Shown: positions 50,164 through 63,440, counted from the stretch's first letter. The stretch is 64,000 nt of DNA from Hirudo medicinalis (GCA_011800805.1 MPNW01000017.1:90117-154116), one strand, 5' to 3'. The notes: generated from the sequence alone by a model not told the origin. Made by a program: numbers and translations.

Positions 50164-50620
50164 AGAAGCTGAAGCTGCTTTTGTCATGTCGAAGGGAGAA
50201 GAGACGCCACGAGACAGAAGTTTATTCCAAATCTGGGGAGATATGAAGGAATAGAGAGAGATGGAGTATGAGGGTGCTTAATTAGTTGTGTGAGAGGTGG
50301 AAGTGAGAGGGTGGTAGAAAGTCTAGGATTGGAGTGAGAAGCAAAAAGCAGTTTTGCTTAGGTCTGTAAGTCGAAGACGCTGTGTGCGCGTGCGTCGAAC
50401 TCGGTTGGCAGCGAAGTGTCTAACCGACTATCTAACTGTCCGAACCTAATCATAGCCGGGCCTATTGGATTGTGAGGTTCGGATGGATTAGGAGTTGCAG
50501 TTACCTGACCACCTGTATATCGATATTGAAACTAAAAGAGCCGATAAGTGACCGCAGGATTTTGCGTGTTTGACTTGTAAGGTCGTTTGAGGGGGACTTC
50601 GGACGACTACAGAATAAAGG

Positions 50621-52282
50621 ATGAGTCGCCAGCAGATTGCCTTCCTGGGTCTGCTGTGGCTTGGAATTGTTGCTTACGCGGCGGAGAAGAAAGGTGAGTG
50701 AAAGGAAATTGATTAATTTGAAATTTATTTCCAAAATTTTATTGGTTTCAATATTAGAAAATTTGATTTATTTACTCGAAAAACCCATGGTCTAACTGAA
50801 AATTCTGCCCAGCGATTTTATTGTTATTTATTAATAATGCGATAACTAATTAAAAGAGTACTGATTGAGATTTCGAAACCAAAATAAAGAACCATTTCTT
50901 GAAATAAGAACAAAAGTTTGAATGTCACGCAATGAATTACCATCACCAGCTGACCAGTAATTGACATCGCTAATGACTCATTTGTTGCAATCATTAACAT
51001 TCATAATAGTTAATTACCGACTCAACTGACTTAATTGTTCGTGTCATAATGTAGAGCGTTTAGCATCGATACTCAAATGAACGCAGATTGCCAGTATAAC
51101 GGTGTCGAGTACAAACATGGAGAATCGTGGAGACCGTATGGATCAATCGATCCATGCTTTGAGTGCAGATGTACAGATGGAGCCTTTGCCTGCGAATCCC
51201 TCGTGTGCCCAGAGCCAGAATGTGACGACCCCGTTGTCGATGTAAACGAGTGCTGCCCCAAGTGTGCAGGTAACTTTTCCAATTATTTAATTAATTTATT
51301 TATTAATTAAGGTTAATTTATTAACATGCCTTGTGGTAATGTTGTAGTGTTGTAATTGTTGATGTTTTGGCATGTTACTGTTGCTAACCACATAACCACC
51401 TTCTCGATGCCAGTTAAGGATTTATAAATAATATTTATAATTTAAATTTAAAAATGATTTAATGATATCAAATATTTAAATATCCAGGTTCTGGAACAGG
51501 CAGAAGATCCAGAAAGGTGATTAAGAATTAATAAAAATAAATAATTTAATTATTGGACATTAAAAAGGTATGTTCTCCATTTCATAAATGCAGTATTTTA
51601 ATAATTTATGTTTTTAGTAGTATAATGCAGTATGTTTATTAATTTAATTAATTTTAATATTTATTCATTAATTTCATGTTAATGAACCATTTTTAATAAT
51701 TTTTAATTACATTTGATTTTTTGACCATTTTCAGCCAAAGGTTTGTTCTTGAATTTGTTGGATTTTTATTTCTGACAGTTTCTTTATTAATTTATTTGTC
51801 TAATTAACTGTTAATTCTGCAACTTTGAAATCAACAATTCCTTCAAAGCAAATGATTTCTGTAGGGTGACAGCAGCAGACTTACTGAAACCTCAGGGCCA
51901 CCATCTAGCAAAAAAGCTCAGGTGGATTGAAACACTTTTTGTAAACAACATTGATTCATAATTAAATTAAAATGATTGACACTTTAAACTTTTAGAAATT
52001 ATTAGACAATTTATATATTCATCATATACTCTTATAAGCCAGGAGTACCGAAGTTTTGACCAAAAGACTTTTGTCAAGGCATTGAAGCAAATCTTTTTAC
52101 AAATGTTCATCAAGATCAATTTAAATTCAGGATAGCTTAAAGTCACTCAAAGTTTTAATTTCTTCAAATTCCAGTACCAACCTGCTGAATCGGGCTTTTC
52201 CTTCCTGGACGCACCATCCAACCAAAACAAGGCAGGAACTTATGGATGGGGAGGCGGTGGAGGTCCCTTCGAAACCGTCCAG
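50621..52282 (+). other. Collagen N-propeptide: signal peptide, VWC, linker, N-telopeptide exons
   Basis: Exons 50621-50693 (signal peptide), 51087-51269 (VWC with ten cysteines, from [15 protein letters not shown] to ECCPKC), 51488-51516 ([10 protein letters not shown]), 51865-51921 and 52175-52282. A possible 6-nt exon CCAAAG at 51735-51740 (Pro-Lys) has an acceptor and donor and would keep the frame. The linker holds RRSR, a furin-type RXXR site, and there is no minor Gly-X-Y helix between VWC and the main helix as vertebrate clade A chains have. The N-telopeptide is [12 protein letters not shown], followed by a Gly-rich stretch. Confidence 0.9.
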
Positions 52283-55200
52283 GTTAACTTGCGAATAACT
52301 GGGAAGATGTCACATGCAGCCATTTTTAGACGTTGCAACCATAAATGAATGACTTTTATAAAATAACAAACATAATTGGTTTACGGCACTTTTGTTTGTA
52401 GTATTAGAAATAAAATATATCTTTCAGCTCCCTGGACCCAGAGGACCTCCGGGACCAGCTGGATCACCAGTACGTAACTTAATCTCAGACTGTATTCACA
52501 AAGTCTCCTCTACAACGTTGTGTTAAACTTTTCCATTTGCTGAAATATCTGAGATATTAATTTAAAAAAAATTTAATTTTTCAAAATAAAATAAAAATAA
52601 TTTTGATACTTTAGGGAGCCCCAGGATTCCAGGGACCAAGGGGAGAACCAGGCGAGCCTGGTCAACCCGTGAGTGAAAAAATATAATATATTTATAAATT
52701 ATATTTATATATATAAAATACAATTTATAAAATCACAGCAACTTTACATGTTCAATGATTTACCAAACCAACCGAATTATTGCAATCTTTTAAACGAACA
52801 CATTCTAATTGTATGGGCACAAATTTGGTAAAAAGTTTTATAAGCACTATTTTCACTTCAGGGTCACCAAGGTCAAAGAGGACCACCGGGACCACTTGGA
52901 GCTCCTGGTAAAGATGTGAGTGATAAGAATTTAATCAATAAGTTGCAATTTCTCAATTTATTACCCCAATCTAAACTACAAATGAATATTAAAAAAGTAA
53001 GAGTTGTAAATATTATTGATATTTTAATTAAATTAAAATAATATTTGTAAAACAAATATCCACGCAATTCTTACTTAGGGAGATCCAGGTCAAGATGGAG
53101 AACAGGGTCTTCCAGGTTTAGTTGGAAACGCTGTGAGTAAAAATAAATTGAATGATGACTAATTATTAATCATATTAATATCTTAAATTAATTATGTTGT
53201 TTTATTGTATTACTAATTAAGTTATTAATGTTGGGTCTTCATCAAAATACGAATGGACACTGAAATGTTACGTTGAAGAACATAATTAAATGTTACAACA
53301 ATAATGTGATGAAATATTTCCATCATCGAGAGATATTTTACGATCAACACATTGCTACATTCAGGGCCCACCAGGACCAGGTGGCAGTGCTGGATTCCCA
53401 GGTGCCAAGGGACACAGGGTATGATAGTCATCATGCATCCATATGATTTCTAATCTGAATAGCATTTTAAAATCTTTTATTAAGTATAGTAATAGCATCA
53501 TCTCATTTAGTTAGCCATAGCCTTAATATATAAGTTTAATAAATACACATTTTACAAAATATGCACACTAATCATTTAATTGCATGTAATTGCAAGGATG
53601 TTACAGATATTAAATCTCTTTAAAGGGAACGGTTAAAAAAATATTTATTTGTGTCGAGGCCGTTAGATTTGAATTACAAAATAAAGAATTATATAATTTG
53701 CACAAATTTGATATCATTTTATCCAAACGCAGGGTTTCACGGGAGCTTCAGGAGCCAAAGGAGAGCACGGAAGACAGGGTGAAAGGGTAACTGTTAATTC
53801 CATAAATTAAAAAAATTGTTAAGTAATTAAAACAATAATATAACTTAATAATAAGCAAATGGTTCACTAAGATTTGCATTCCATAAAATGTAAACTTCAT
53901 TGTAATCGTCGCTATTTGTTTGGACGCCAGTAAAAGCAGACACAAACACATTTTTTAGTGTTTACAACCTAGCTTGCGTAACGAGTACTTTGGGAGTAGG
54001 TGCTATATAAATTGTTAATATTAAATTTGTAAATAATTTTTAACAGGGCGTTGAAGGTGCTGCAGGACCAGCAGGTCCATTAGGTGTTCAGGTAATAAAT
54101 TATTCCTTAACGACCAGTTAAGTTAAGTTAGCTCATTTATGAAGATGTTGCCTACTAATATTAATAATATTAATAACTCTAAAATGTTATTGATCCCATG
54201 AACTAATCAATCGATGTATTTTTTAAAGTATATGCAATTTATAATTGAGTTATGACCGTCCCCAATAATATAATATAAAAAGTCAGGCAATTAATGTATT
54301 TGATTTAATTAACGCATTTATGTAACTCAAGAAAATGCATTAAAAGAAAATTTTTATACATTAAATTAATATAATATAATATAATTAACTAATTTACAGG
54401 GACCAAGGGGACCCTCAGGAGAGAGGGGACCAGACGGAAAACAAGGATCAGTTGTGAGTTCTTAGTTCTCATTAAAATCAATTACAAAATGTAATCAGCG
54501 AATAGTAAATTTTAAAAGAAATCTTAAATTTTGCAGGGCCAACGTGGAGTTGATGGAAACCCAGGTCCTGCTGGACCATCAGGACCTCTCGGACCAGCTG
54601 GTGTTCCAGGTCTTCCAGGACTTGCTGGTGCGAAGGTGAACTTAACTAACAAGTTGCTTTTCCAATGGTGTATCCTACAGTTTCAGCTGAAATAATTTAT
54701 TTAACTCCTCAGGGTGAGCATGGATCAAACGGATTGAAGGGTCTTCCAGGAACCACTGGAGCATTAGGAGCTCCTGGAGAGCATGGAGATGCAGGAAACC
54801 CAGGAAGACCAGTTAGAATCTGAAATGGCTCCTATTAACTAATTAACTTAAATCGACGATAAATTGAATTTAATTAACCTACAAACATAATTTTAGGGGG
54901 ACTCAGGTCTTAACGGTGTCCCAGGAGAGAAAGGAGCCAGGGTTAGCAATCCAAAATAAATATGTGGAATCTCATAGTTATGATTAACATATCAATACAT
55001 TCAAGAAGATAATAAAATAAGCATATTCAATAAGAGCCTTCCTTCTTCTAGGGAGAAAGTGGTCTAGCAGGTTCACCAGGCTTCCCTGGAGTTGTTGGGG
55101 GACCAGGTCTTAACGGAGTCCAAGGTCCAAGTGGAACCAAAGGAGAAACTGTAAGCTTTATGACTAATAAATACGAAACAATTAATTCGGTTTATTCCTA

Positions 55201-58200
55201 AGGTGAATAATGGCCTGTATTAAATTGACACACAGAATAATGTTAATATTTACATTAATATTGTCGTTTAATAACGTTTTAAATCTGGCCGATAAATTAC
55301 TTTCCATGAAATCAGGGTGCTCCCGGTCATCAAGGAGCACCCGGAGAGAGGGGCATTGCCGGAGACCCTGGAGCTTCAGGGGAGAGAGGAGAGGAAGGAT
55401 TACCTGGGGACAGTGGTAAAAGGGTACGTTTTAAGCTCTTACGATTGAAAAGCCAGGAATATTACCAGTTAACGTTTATTTACCTTTGAGAATATAAATG
55501 AAGGATTTTTTTTAAATAAAGTTTAATTTTTCAGGGACAATCAGGGCCACCTGGACCAGCTGGCCCATCTGGATCTCGTGGTGATGCCGTGAGTTGAACA
55601 TTTGTTCAGTAATATTACTGTAATATTTGTTCAGTAATATTATTATATATTACATAAATTTAATTATTATTAATTATTAATAATAATGATGATAATGACA
55701 ATAATAGACAAAAATAATAATAAACAAACAGATAACAGCCTCGTAATGTTAAAAACATTTTATGAATATCTTGGAATGCCATGCACGGGGTGACATTATA
55801 TATATAGTATTATATTTAGTATATTATTAAATGACCTTCATTATCTTCATATTATCTTCATATATTATATATTATCTTCATAGGGACCCGTAGGAGATAG
55901 AGGTTTGCCAGGTGTTGATGGAGTCCCCGGACCTGCCGGGGCAGCTGGACCCCAGGGACCTCTCGGAGACCCTGGACCAAGAGGACCTCAAGTGAATATT
56001 TGTATATCTTCCGATGGATTATTTTACATTTCAGCACTTTTTAGTTCCATTTTGCCACTGAATTCAGACTTTTATGAATTCGTGAATGTCGAATAGAATG
56101 TTATTATTGATATTAATACAAATACATATTTTGTAATGACAAATATTCAATTATTCCAGGGAGATCAAGGAGGTCCAGGGGAATCAGGAGAGCATGGATC
56201 CAGTGTACGATATCTTATTCAATTAAACAAGCATTCATATGAAATTTGTATTGCAACATTGTAATAACCCCATTGATAATAATTACTTGATTGCCTACTG
56301 TGATAAGAGTATTACTGGTTACAAATCTTAAAACTTTTCAACGTTACATTACAAAATCACAACTTTAAGCGATCTTAACCATTCAAAGGGTTACGAAGGT
56401 CGTGAGGGACCATCTGGAAGAGAAGGAAGACCAGGAACTGCTGTAAGTGCTTTTTTAATAGATAATTGTAATTAATGATTTATAAATTAATACAAATCAG
56501 TTTAATTAAGTGCAAAATAAATTATTAGGATACCAATTAAATTATTTTCATTAATTCCATCTTCTCCAGGGACCACAAGGAGCAGAAGGCAAACCAGGAG
56601 AGCCAGGAGCCCAAGGGATTGTTGGTCTCAAGGGACTTCCAGGACCCCATGGTCTTCAAGGAGCTCCGGTATTTTTCTTCTAAAGCTTCTATAGCTAGCC
56701 AAGAATTCTAAAACTAATCTGTCATTTCCACAGGGCGAGCAAGGTAGGGAAGGAAGCGCTGGTGCGCCTGGTGCAGCTGGAGACAAAGGAAACAAGGGAA
56801 CTCTGGGTAACAAGGGATTCCCCGGAGCAAACGGAGCAGCCGTTGGTTGACTTTGTTTATTGAATCCAACAACTGCCAGACAAATAAACAAATAAATGGA
56901 TCACAAATCGATGCAGGGACAAAGAGGAGAACGTGGAGGTCCTGGCGAGCCGGGAGTGAGAGGAGGCCCAGTAAGAAGAATGCTGGCATTGTTTTCAATC
57001 AATTTATTTTGTTACAGTGAAGAATTTTTGTAACCAAGCGTATGAATGAAAAATTTATGAGTATTATTTAATATTCTCTGAAAAATTATATAGGGTGCCG
57101 AAGGACCCCACGGATTGAAAGGACCTCAGGGTCGTCAAGGAGACCAGGGAGCTCCTGGACCAGGTGGAGTGGCTGGAGCTGCTGGACCTCCCGTTGGTTT
57201 TTATTTCTCATTAATGCCAATTAATAAAAATAATAATATTTAATAATATTAATGTATTTTGTATTTGTAATCAGCCGATCTTTTGAGTGCCTTATGTATC
57301 CGAAATGAATATGAAGGCTTTTTTTAATCACTCTACCATTTATGTAACTCCCCTATACGAGGTCGCTCCCTGGCGGTGCAGGCTGGGTTGCGAACAGGAC
57401 ACATTTCGATTGTTGCCATTACCGCCGCATGCAGGAACGCAACTCATTCTTCCAACCCGCACGCCAATGTACACTTGCCAATACAACATGTTAAAACTTA
57501 TATCACCCTTAGGGAAGTCAAGGACCAAGGGGATACAGAGGCTTGCCTGGAGGAAGAGGAGTTGCTGGAGATAAGGGCGGTGATGGACCTCCTGGTGATG
57601 AAGGACCACAGGTTAGTAAAGGAAGCCTTTTTGAATAATGTTTTAGCTTGCATGGAAAATCGTTTTATTTCTAGGGACCCCCAGGTCCAAGAGGAGAACC
57701 CGGTGATGCTGGAGTTGATGGAATTCCAGTAAGATTAATTTCTTTAGTGTTTTAACACTCCTGTAGTAAAATTTCTCTTCTTCAATAATGAGATTTAATG
57801 CCTTGACTTTAAATCCAAGTCAACGATGAATGCAACTGAAGTTCTAATGTTCTAGGGAACTAAAGGAGAGCCAGGACCTGAAGGATTCAAAGGACCAAGA
57901 GGAGAAGGCGTGAGTATTTTCTCGATTCAATCATATTATTTAGAATATTTCCACATATGCTTTTCCTGAAGTTATATAGACAATTTTATCTTTGATTTTT
58001 TTATATCTTAATGTCACATAAACCAGTTTACAAGGGTGATGAAAATATGACTTGCTCCTAAAGTTATTCGAACTCAAAAAATAATCACATTGACAACCAA
58101 AACCATCCCACGCAGGGAGGTCCAGGAGATCGTGGAGAGAGAGGAGATCAAGGCAAAGACGGACCTAAAGTGAGTTTTACACAAATTTTAAGATTCACTT

Positions 58201-61200
58201 CAATAAACTTAACGAAAGCCTTTTTCCACATCAGGGTAAAGACGGAGCACCTGGTCTGCCCGGAGCTGTTGGACTCAGTGGAGCAAAGGGAGAGAGAGGA
58301 AATCCAGGACCAGGAGGTGATGCTGGTCCTAAAGGAAGACCTGGTGATCGTGGTCTCCAAGGATCACCTGGTGCTGCCGGTCTCCAAGGACCACCTGTAA
58401 GTACACTATTACGATTTTCACATTAAAATCTCGTTTCCTATGATGAAAGAAAAGATGAGATGAGGAAGTTTTTATATTTTGAAGAGATGACAATGATTTA
58501 TTGTGATATATTCCAGGGAGAGAGAGGAGCCCCAGGCCCCGCGGGAGAACTTGGCTACCCAGGCCCTAGGGTAAGCTATCGCATAACCGTCACGTTATGA
58601 GATTCTAAATTCTTTCTGATTTAAAAGGGAAGTCAAGGACCCGTTGGCATTGAAGGAGTTGATGGCGATCCCGGTCTTCCAGGAAGAGATGGTAATGTCG
58701 GTAGGCCCGGATTGAGAGGTGAAAACGGTGCCCGTGGAAAGAGGGGAGGAGCAGGAAGAGCAGGTGCTCCTGGACCTTCTGGAGCTCCGGGACCCGCTGG
58801 ACCAGCTGGTCCAACTGGAGAACCAGGTGCAGATGGTGGAAGGGTGAGCCTATATTTGTAAATTTAATAAATCGCTAATGTTTCAAATTCTACAAATTAT
58901 GAACCCTTTTGTGACCCCATCAGATCTCCTTGATGGACATTATAAAGCTAATTTTCTTCTATATTTTATCTTTTTTGGAAGTTTTAATCTCAATTTATTT
59001 TAGGGAGCCCCAGGAGACGCTGGAGCCACAGGAAAGCAGGGATCACCTGGTGATGATGGAGAATCCGGTAAGGATGGACAGAAAGGAGAGAAAGGAACCG
59101 CCGGGCCAACTGTGGGTGCAGACTTTTCAAGTGATTATTGTAAAGGACATTTTTCAAGTTTGTTTCATTTACAACCCAGGGACCCCAAGGAGTCGTTGGA
59201 CCACAAGGGCCTCAGGGAGATAGGGGAGTTCAAGGAATCCCTGGAACAAGAGGACAGCCAGGCCCTCAGGGACCACAAGGCTTGAGAGTGAATAAATTAA
59301 TTATTTGTCGCTGGCATCGTGCCGCTTAACTTATTATAATTAACAAACATTAGGGAGAGAGGGGATTACCCGGATCAGCGGGAGAAAGGGGAGAAAGAGG
59401 AGAACCAGGTCTTCAAGGACCAACAGGAGGCGCTGGAAGCCACGGAGAACAAGGACAAGAGGGTAACCCTGGAAAAGATGGAGTGCCAGGCCTTTCAGGT
59501 CGTGTCGGAGAAAGGGGTCCCACAGGACCTCTCGGACCATCAGGACCCCCTGGACCACCTGGATTTGCTGTAATTTGTTTACATTCTCCTCCAATATTAT
59601 AACTGTATTAAAAAAAAATATTCGAAATACTTTAAGGCCGATGAAAGGCCTTAAAATGTCATTATGTTGCAAGTTGAATGCTTTACAAAAATGATCGGAA
59701 TTTGGAAAATTCATGAAAGTTTGAATAGTAACAACAATATTATTTTTATATTACATAACGAAATAAATAATGTAACATTTATAAAGTGAAAATTTCAAGC
59801 AATTGGTTATGAATATTTATTAGGGTGCAGTTGGTCAGCCTGGTGCTTCTGGACCGCCTGGAGGTCGTGGACCAAGGGTGAGTCAATTCATTATTTACAT
59901 TGTTACTTTTACTTATTCTGCAGTTACTCTGACATAAAATTTAACCAATATCGATACAATTTTAAAGAATATTTATATTCGCCACAATATTACTTTAAAT
60001 TTCTAAATGATAAACTATTAAATAAATTATTTTTAAACAACCAGGGTGAACAAGGACAAGTTGGAGACCTTGGACCACCCGGAGCCTTCGGACCTGCTGT
60101 TAGTTATTAATTCTGTGGTTGCATCGCTTATCGCGGTGATGCAATTAATTAAGTTATTTATTTATTTGTTATTAAAACATGTATACGTTAGGAAAAACTA
60201 ATTACAAAATAATCAAGGATTGCTCCTTCACTTCACATCACATCATCGTCTTATCTTTCCAGGGACCATCTGGTGCACCCGGAGTTGACGGAGAAAGAGG
60301 TGAAGCTGGAGGAAAGGTATCGCATGCTAGCCAAAACTTTTTTGTTATAATCGATAATTTGACCAGAAAAAGTTTAAATTAAAAATTAAAAACTATTGCA
60401 ATTAAGTTGTATATAGATAATCTGACCAAAGAATGAATAAAATAGCAAAACTTATGTTTTTAAACAACCCTTGTCGTATGCTAAGGAACCGAGATGAAAG
60501 ATAATCCATTGTACATTTTATCTTTTAGGGAGACAAAGGATGGCAAGGACTTCCTGGAACTAGGGGAGTTCCCGGTACTACCGTGAGTAAAAGCAGACTC
60601 ATAAAATTGGTGATTACTATTTTTCAATGTCTCTCAATCAAAACAGGGAGACAAGGGTGAACCAGGAGGACCCGGAGCGCCAGGACATCGTGGAAACAGG
60701 GTAACTGGAATGCTTTTGTTTGCCTTGCCACTCACCACTCATTAATGTATTCACGTGACCTCAACCAATTTCAAGGGTGACCAAGGATCAAGAGGACAAG
60801 TTGGATCTCCAGGATCTGATGGTCTGTCAGGACCACCCGGCGCACCTGTTAGTTTCAGTGACTTTTAAATGAAGCGTTTGCCTTGATTTTAAGATGCGAT
60901 TATAATTTAATTACAATAATTAGAATAGATGTTAGACTGATAATTTGATAAGTTGCATAGCGTAATAACTAATGATAATAACTGCGTAATAACTGCGACT
61001 CTGCAGTGATTTTACTGAATGTCTTTCAAGTGAAGTTCCATTAGCAATTTATTTTCATTCAAGGGACCAAGTGGACCCGACGGTGATGATGGAAGAACTG
61101 TGAGTTGATGCCAGAAAAGACGTTTAATCAATATTTAACATTCTCTTTAACTTTTATATCTATGAAATAATTTACAAAAAATGCTATTTCAATTTCTTTA

Positions 61201-63251
61201 AATCATAAATTAAATTGTTACAATTCAGAAGAGATATTTATTTATCAGAAACTTATATTTATTACCATTTTTAGGGCATTGCTGGACCACCTGGCCCTCC
61301 AGGACCACCTGTTAGACACTATTTTGTCATAAAAATCAATTGACTAATAATTACATTGATTAAAACCGATTTTGCTTAAATAATGATATAGTTATAGTTG
61401 TTTAGTTCTATTTTTTTCACAAGTTACAACTTATCATCCATTCTATTTATTATTCGGTCTGGTACGCAGAAATATATCTGTAAACTTTACATACAACTCA
61501 GGGACCTCCTGGACGTCACTCTAATGCTTTCCGAACCTTCCCAGGGAGTTACGGCAGACCTAAAGGACCAGATCCTTATTTGGTAAGAAACGTTCTATAG
61601 CTCGAAGCTATAAACTCTAAATTATGATTCACTAATTATAATCTTATTTATATTTATAATTTTGTTTTTATTTAATTTTAATTACAATTTTATTCATATT
61701 TAAGAGTGACGATCCCAACGTTGCTGATACAGAGGTAATTTCATATGCTTTCCCTTGTAAATGTGACTTTTATAATTTCAATTAACGATTTTTAATTCCC
61801 TGATTATCAATTGCGCTTTTGTGCTTGGAGTTTAACCTTACAAATGTCTCTCGCAAAATCAGGTGAACTTCTCCGACAAAGTTATGCTGGAGGAATCCAT
61901 CCAGAAGTTGAAGGTACCTCAGGGCACCAAGGAATCTCCTGCCAGAACTTGCAAGGAATTGGCCCTTGCAAACCCCAACCTTCCAAACGGTTTGTTGAAG
62001 AGAAGTCGCATGTCATTAATATTACATGTAATTAGATTTGTGACTCAGTATTTTAAGGTAAGTATTTTGAGTACATTGCGACTGATACATTAGGTTTTGT
62101 GAATAAAATTATTTATTAAGGAACACGAATTACCTATAAATGTTGCCACTACAGGATTTTACTGGATCGATCCAAACAATGACGAGGCTGAGGATGCCTT
62201 CGAAGTTTATTGTGACTTCAGGACCAGGCAGAGCTGTGTACAACCACAAAACCAGGTATTGACAAGTTGAAATATCTTGGCATAAAATTTCAATCAGTCA
62301 CCTAAAGGCCATTTTAATCCATTATTCCATTAAATGCGTTTTAGGTTGACAAAGCACAATGGTACGAAGGACCTCAGAAGCGTACGTGGTTCTCGGAAGA
62401 AGTTACAAACGGATTCAGCGTGAGGATTTCCATTCCTAAATGACAGACACATCATATCGAAATGTGACTCAATAATTTGACGTCTGCTTCTTTTTTGCAG
62501 TTCACATACAAAGCTAGCAAGAACCAACTCAGGTTCCTTCAGCTTTTAAGCTCAAGGGCCAGCCAAAACGTCACTTACCACTGCAAGAACTCAGTCGCCT
62601 ATTACGACCAACAATCACAAAATTTCAACAACGCAATAAGCCTTCTAACATCCAACGAAAAAGAACTAGGAGTCCAACAGCCCATCAAATTCAGATACTC
62701 AGTTTCTCTTGACGAATGCCAAGTGAGTTCAGCCGCTTGGCTTACATTGAATTTGGAATCTATTTGATGTGATTTTCTGTGCATTTGATTTAGTGGCTTA
62801 GAGAAGTCAATGCCAGTAATAATGGCAATAATAATGGCATTGACTTAGAGAAGTCAACTTCATTATTACCGCTAAGAGCTATAAATTTGTCAGAGTGCCT
62901 CTGCGCTGATTACAATGCAGTACTTAATTTCAACGTGCACTGCAAATTTTCAATGTTCTGCCTGGATCTCTCACGGAGAGAATCCTTGAAACAAATGATT
63001 TATTACTCCTGTCTGTTCAGGATACATTAATCGTTAATTTAGCGATTGTGACACCGAATTGGCAACTTCTTAACGCATTTCAAACGCAACCTTTTCTTCG
63101 ACAGTATCGCCAGAACAAATGGACGAGGACGGTCTTCGAAATCAACACCGAGAAACCCAAGAGGCTTCCAGTCATCGATGTGGCCCCAGTCGACATTGGG
63201 GATAGGAACCAGGCTTTCGGCCTTGAACTTGGCCCAGTCTGCTTCTCATAA
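50621..63251 (+). CDS. Fibrillar procollagen alpha chain (clade A-like), complete, 51 exons plus a possible microexon
   Basis: Secreted structural protein that trimerises through its C-propeptide and forms extracellular fibrils. About 1417 residues: signal peptide ([15 protein letters not shown], then IVAYA), VWC domain, linker and N-telopeptide, an uninterrupted Gly-X-Y helix of 1008 residues, C-telopeptide and COLFI C-propeptide ending GPVCFS and TAA. A VWC N-propeptide is typical of clade A (types I, II, III, V alpha2). Helix exons are 54, 45, 99, 108 or multiples (162, 216), the classic fibrillar pattern, and nearly all begin with a Gly codon at phase 0. Exon coordinates are given in the three domain entries. 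The ATG follows agaataaagg and opens a clear signal peptide. No internal stop or frame break was found. Orthology to a specific vertebrate chain cannot be set from this alone. Confidence 0.98.
52428..61510 (+). other. Collagen triple-helix exons
   Basis: Exons: 52428-52469, 52615-52668, 52862-52915, 53079-53132, 53365-53418, 53733-53786, 54047-54091, 54400-54453, 54537-54635, 54713-54811, 54897-54941, 55052-55150, 55316-55423, 55535-55588, 55884-55991, 56160-56204, 56389-56442, 56570-56668, 56734-56841, 56917-56970, 57094-57192, 57513-57611, 57675-57728, 57856-57909, 58116-58169, 58235-58396, 58517-58570, 58628-58843, 59004-59111, 59180-59287, 59354-59569, 59824-59877, 60045-60098, 60263-60316, 60529-60582, 60647-60700, 60776-60847, 61064-61099, 61275-61310, and the first codons of 61502-61582. 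All are multiples of three. The helix is 1008 residues (336 triplets), six fewer than the vertebrate 1014. A helical cross-link site GAKGHRGF is at Lys81. GAPGER, an integrin-type motif, is encoded near 55335. Confidence 0.95.
53990..54030 (+). mobile_element. SINE tail fragment in a collagen intron
   Basis: gggagtaggtgctatataaattgttaata closely matches gggaaggagcgccatataaatggttaaca in the SINE at 42.7-42.9 kb. It is the third copy of this tail in the window. It ends just before the collagen exon at 54047. Confidence 0.55.
61502..63251 (+). other. Collagen C-telopeptide and COLFI C-propeptide exons
   Basis: Exons 61502-61582 (helix end and telopeptide), 61705-61734 ([10 protein letters not shown], likely near the procollagen C-proteinase site), 61863-61989, 62155-62255, 62345-62419, 62501-62722 and 63105-63251. 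Conserved blocks: [38 protein letters not shown] with its N-glycosylation site, [12 protein letters not shown] and [10 protein letters not shown]. Six of the eight usual cysteines are present; the second and third, which make interchain disulfides in homotrimer-competent chains, are absent ([10 protein letters not shown] and [11 protein letters not shown]). Confidence 0.93.
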
Positions 63252-63434
63252 ACTTCAGCACCCCTCCGTTTCTATTTATAGTAAAATTTATCGAATGTTA
63301 AAGTAATCTGAAAATCTAAGTGAAACAATTAATTAATACGAAGCCAATCTGGGAGAGCAAAATGCGGTGGTTTGGGAGTTTAACTACAGTTGGACTACGG
63401 AATGCCATGAAATGTTCACTAAATGCTTGTGTAA

Positions 63435-63440
63435 AATAAA
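63435..63440 (+). terminator. Candidate poly(A) signal of the collagen gene
   Basis: AATAAA about 185 nt past the stop codon, with another aataaa about 30 nt further on. The interval is non-coding and fits a short 3' UTR. Confidence 0.5.

Noticed and set aside
56628..56998. Pro/Leu-rich frames on the minus strand, and similar ones at 58.1-59.7 kb
   Set aside because: Antisense shadows of Gly-X-Y collagen exons (GGA CCA read in reverse).
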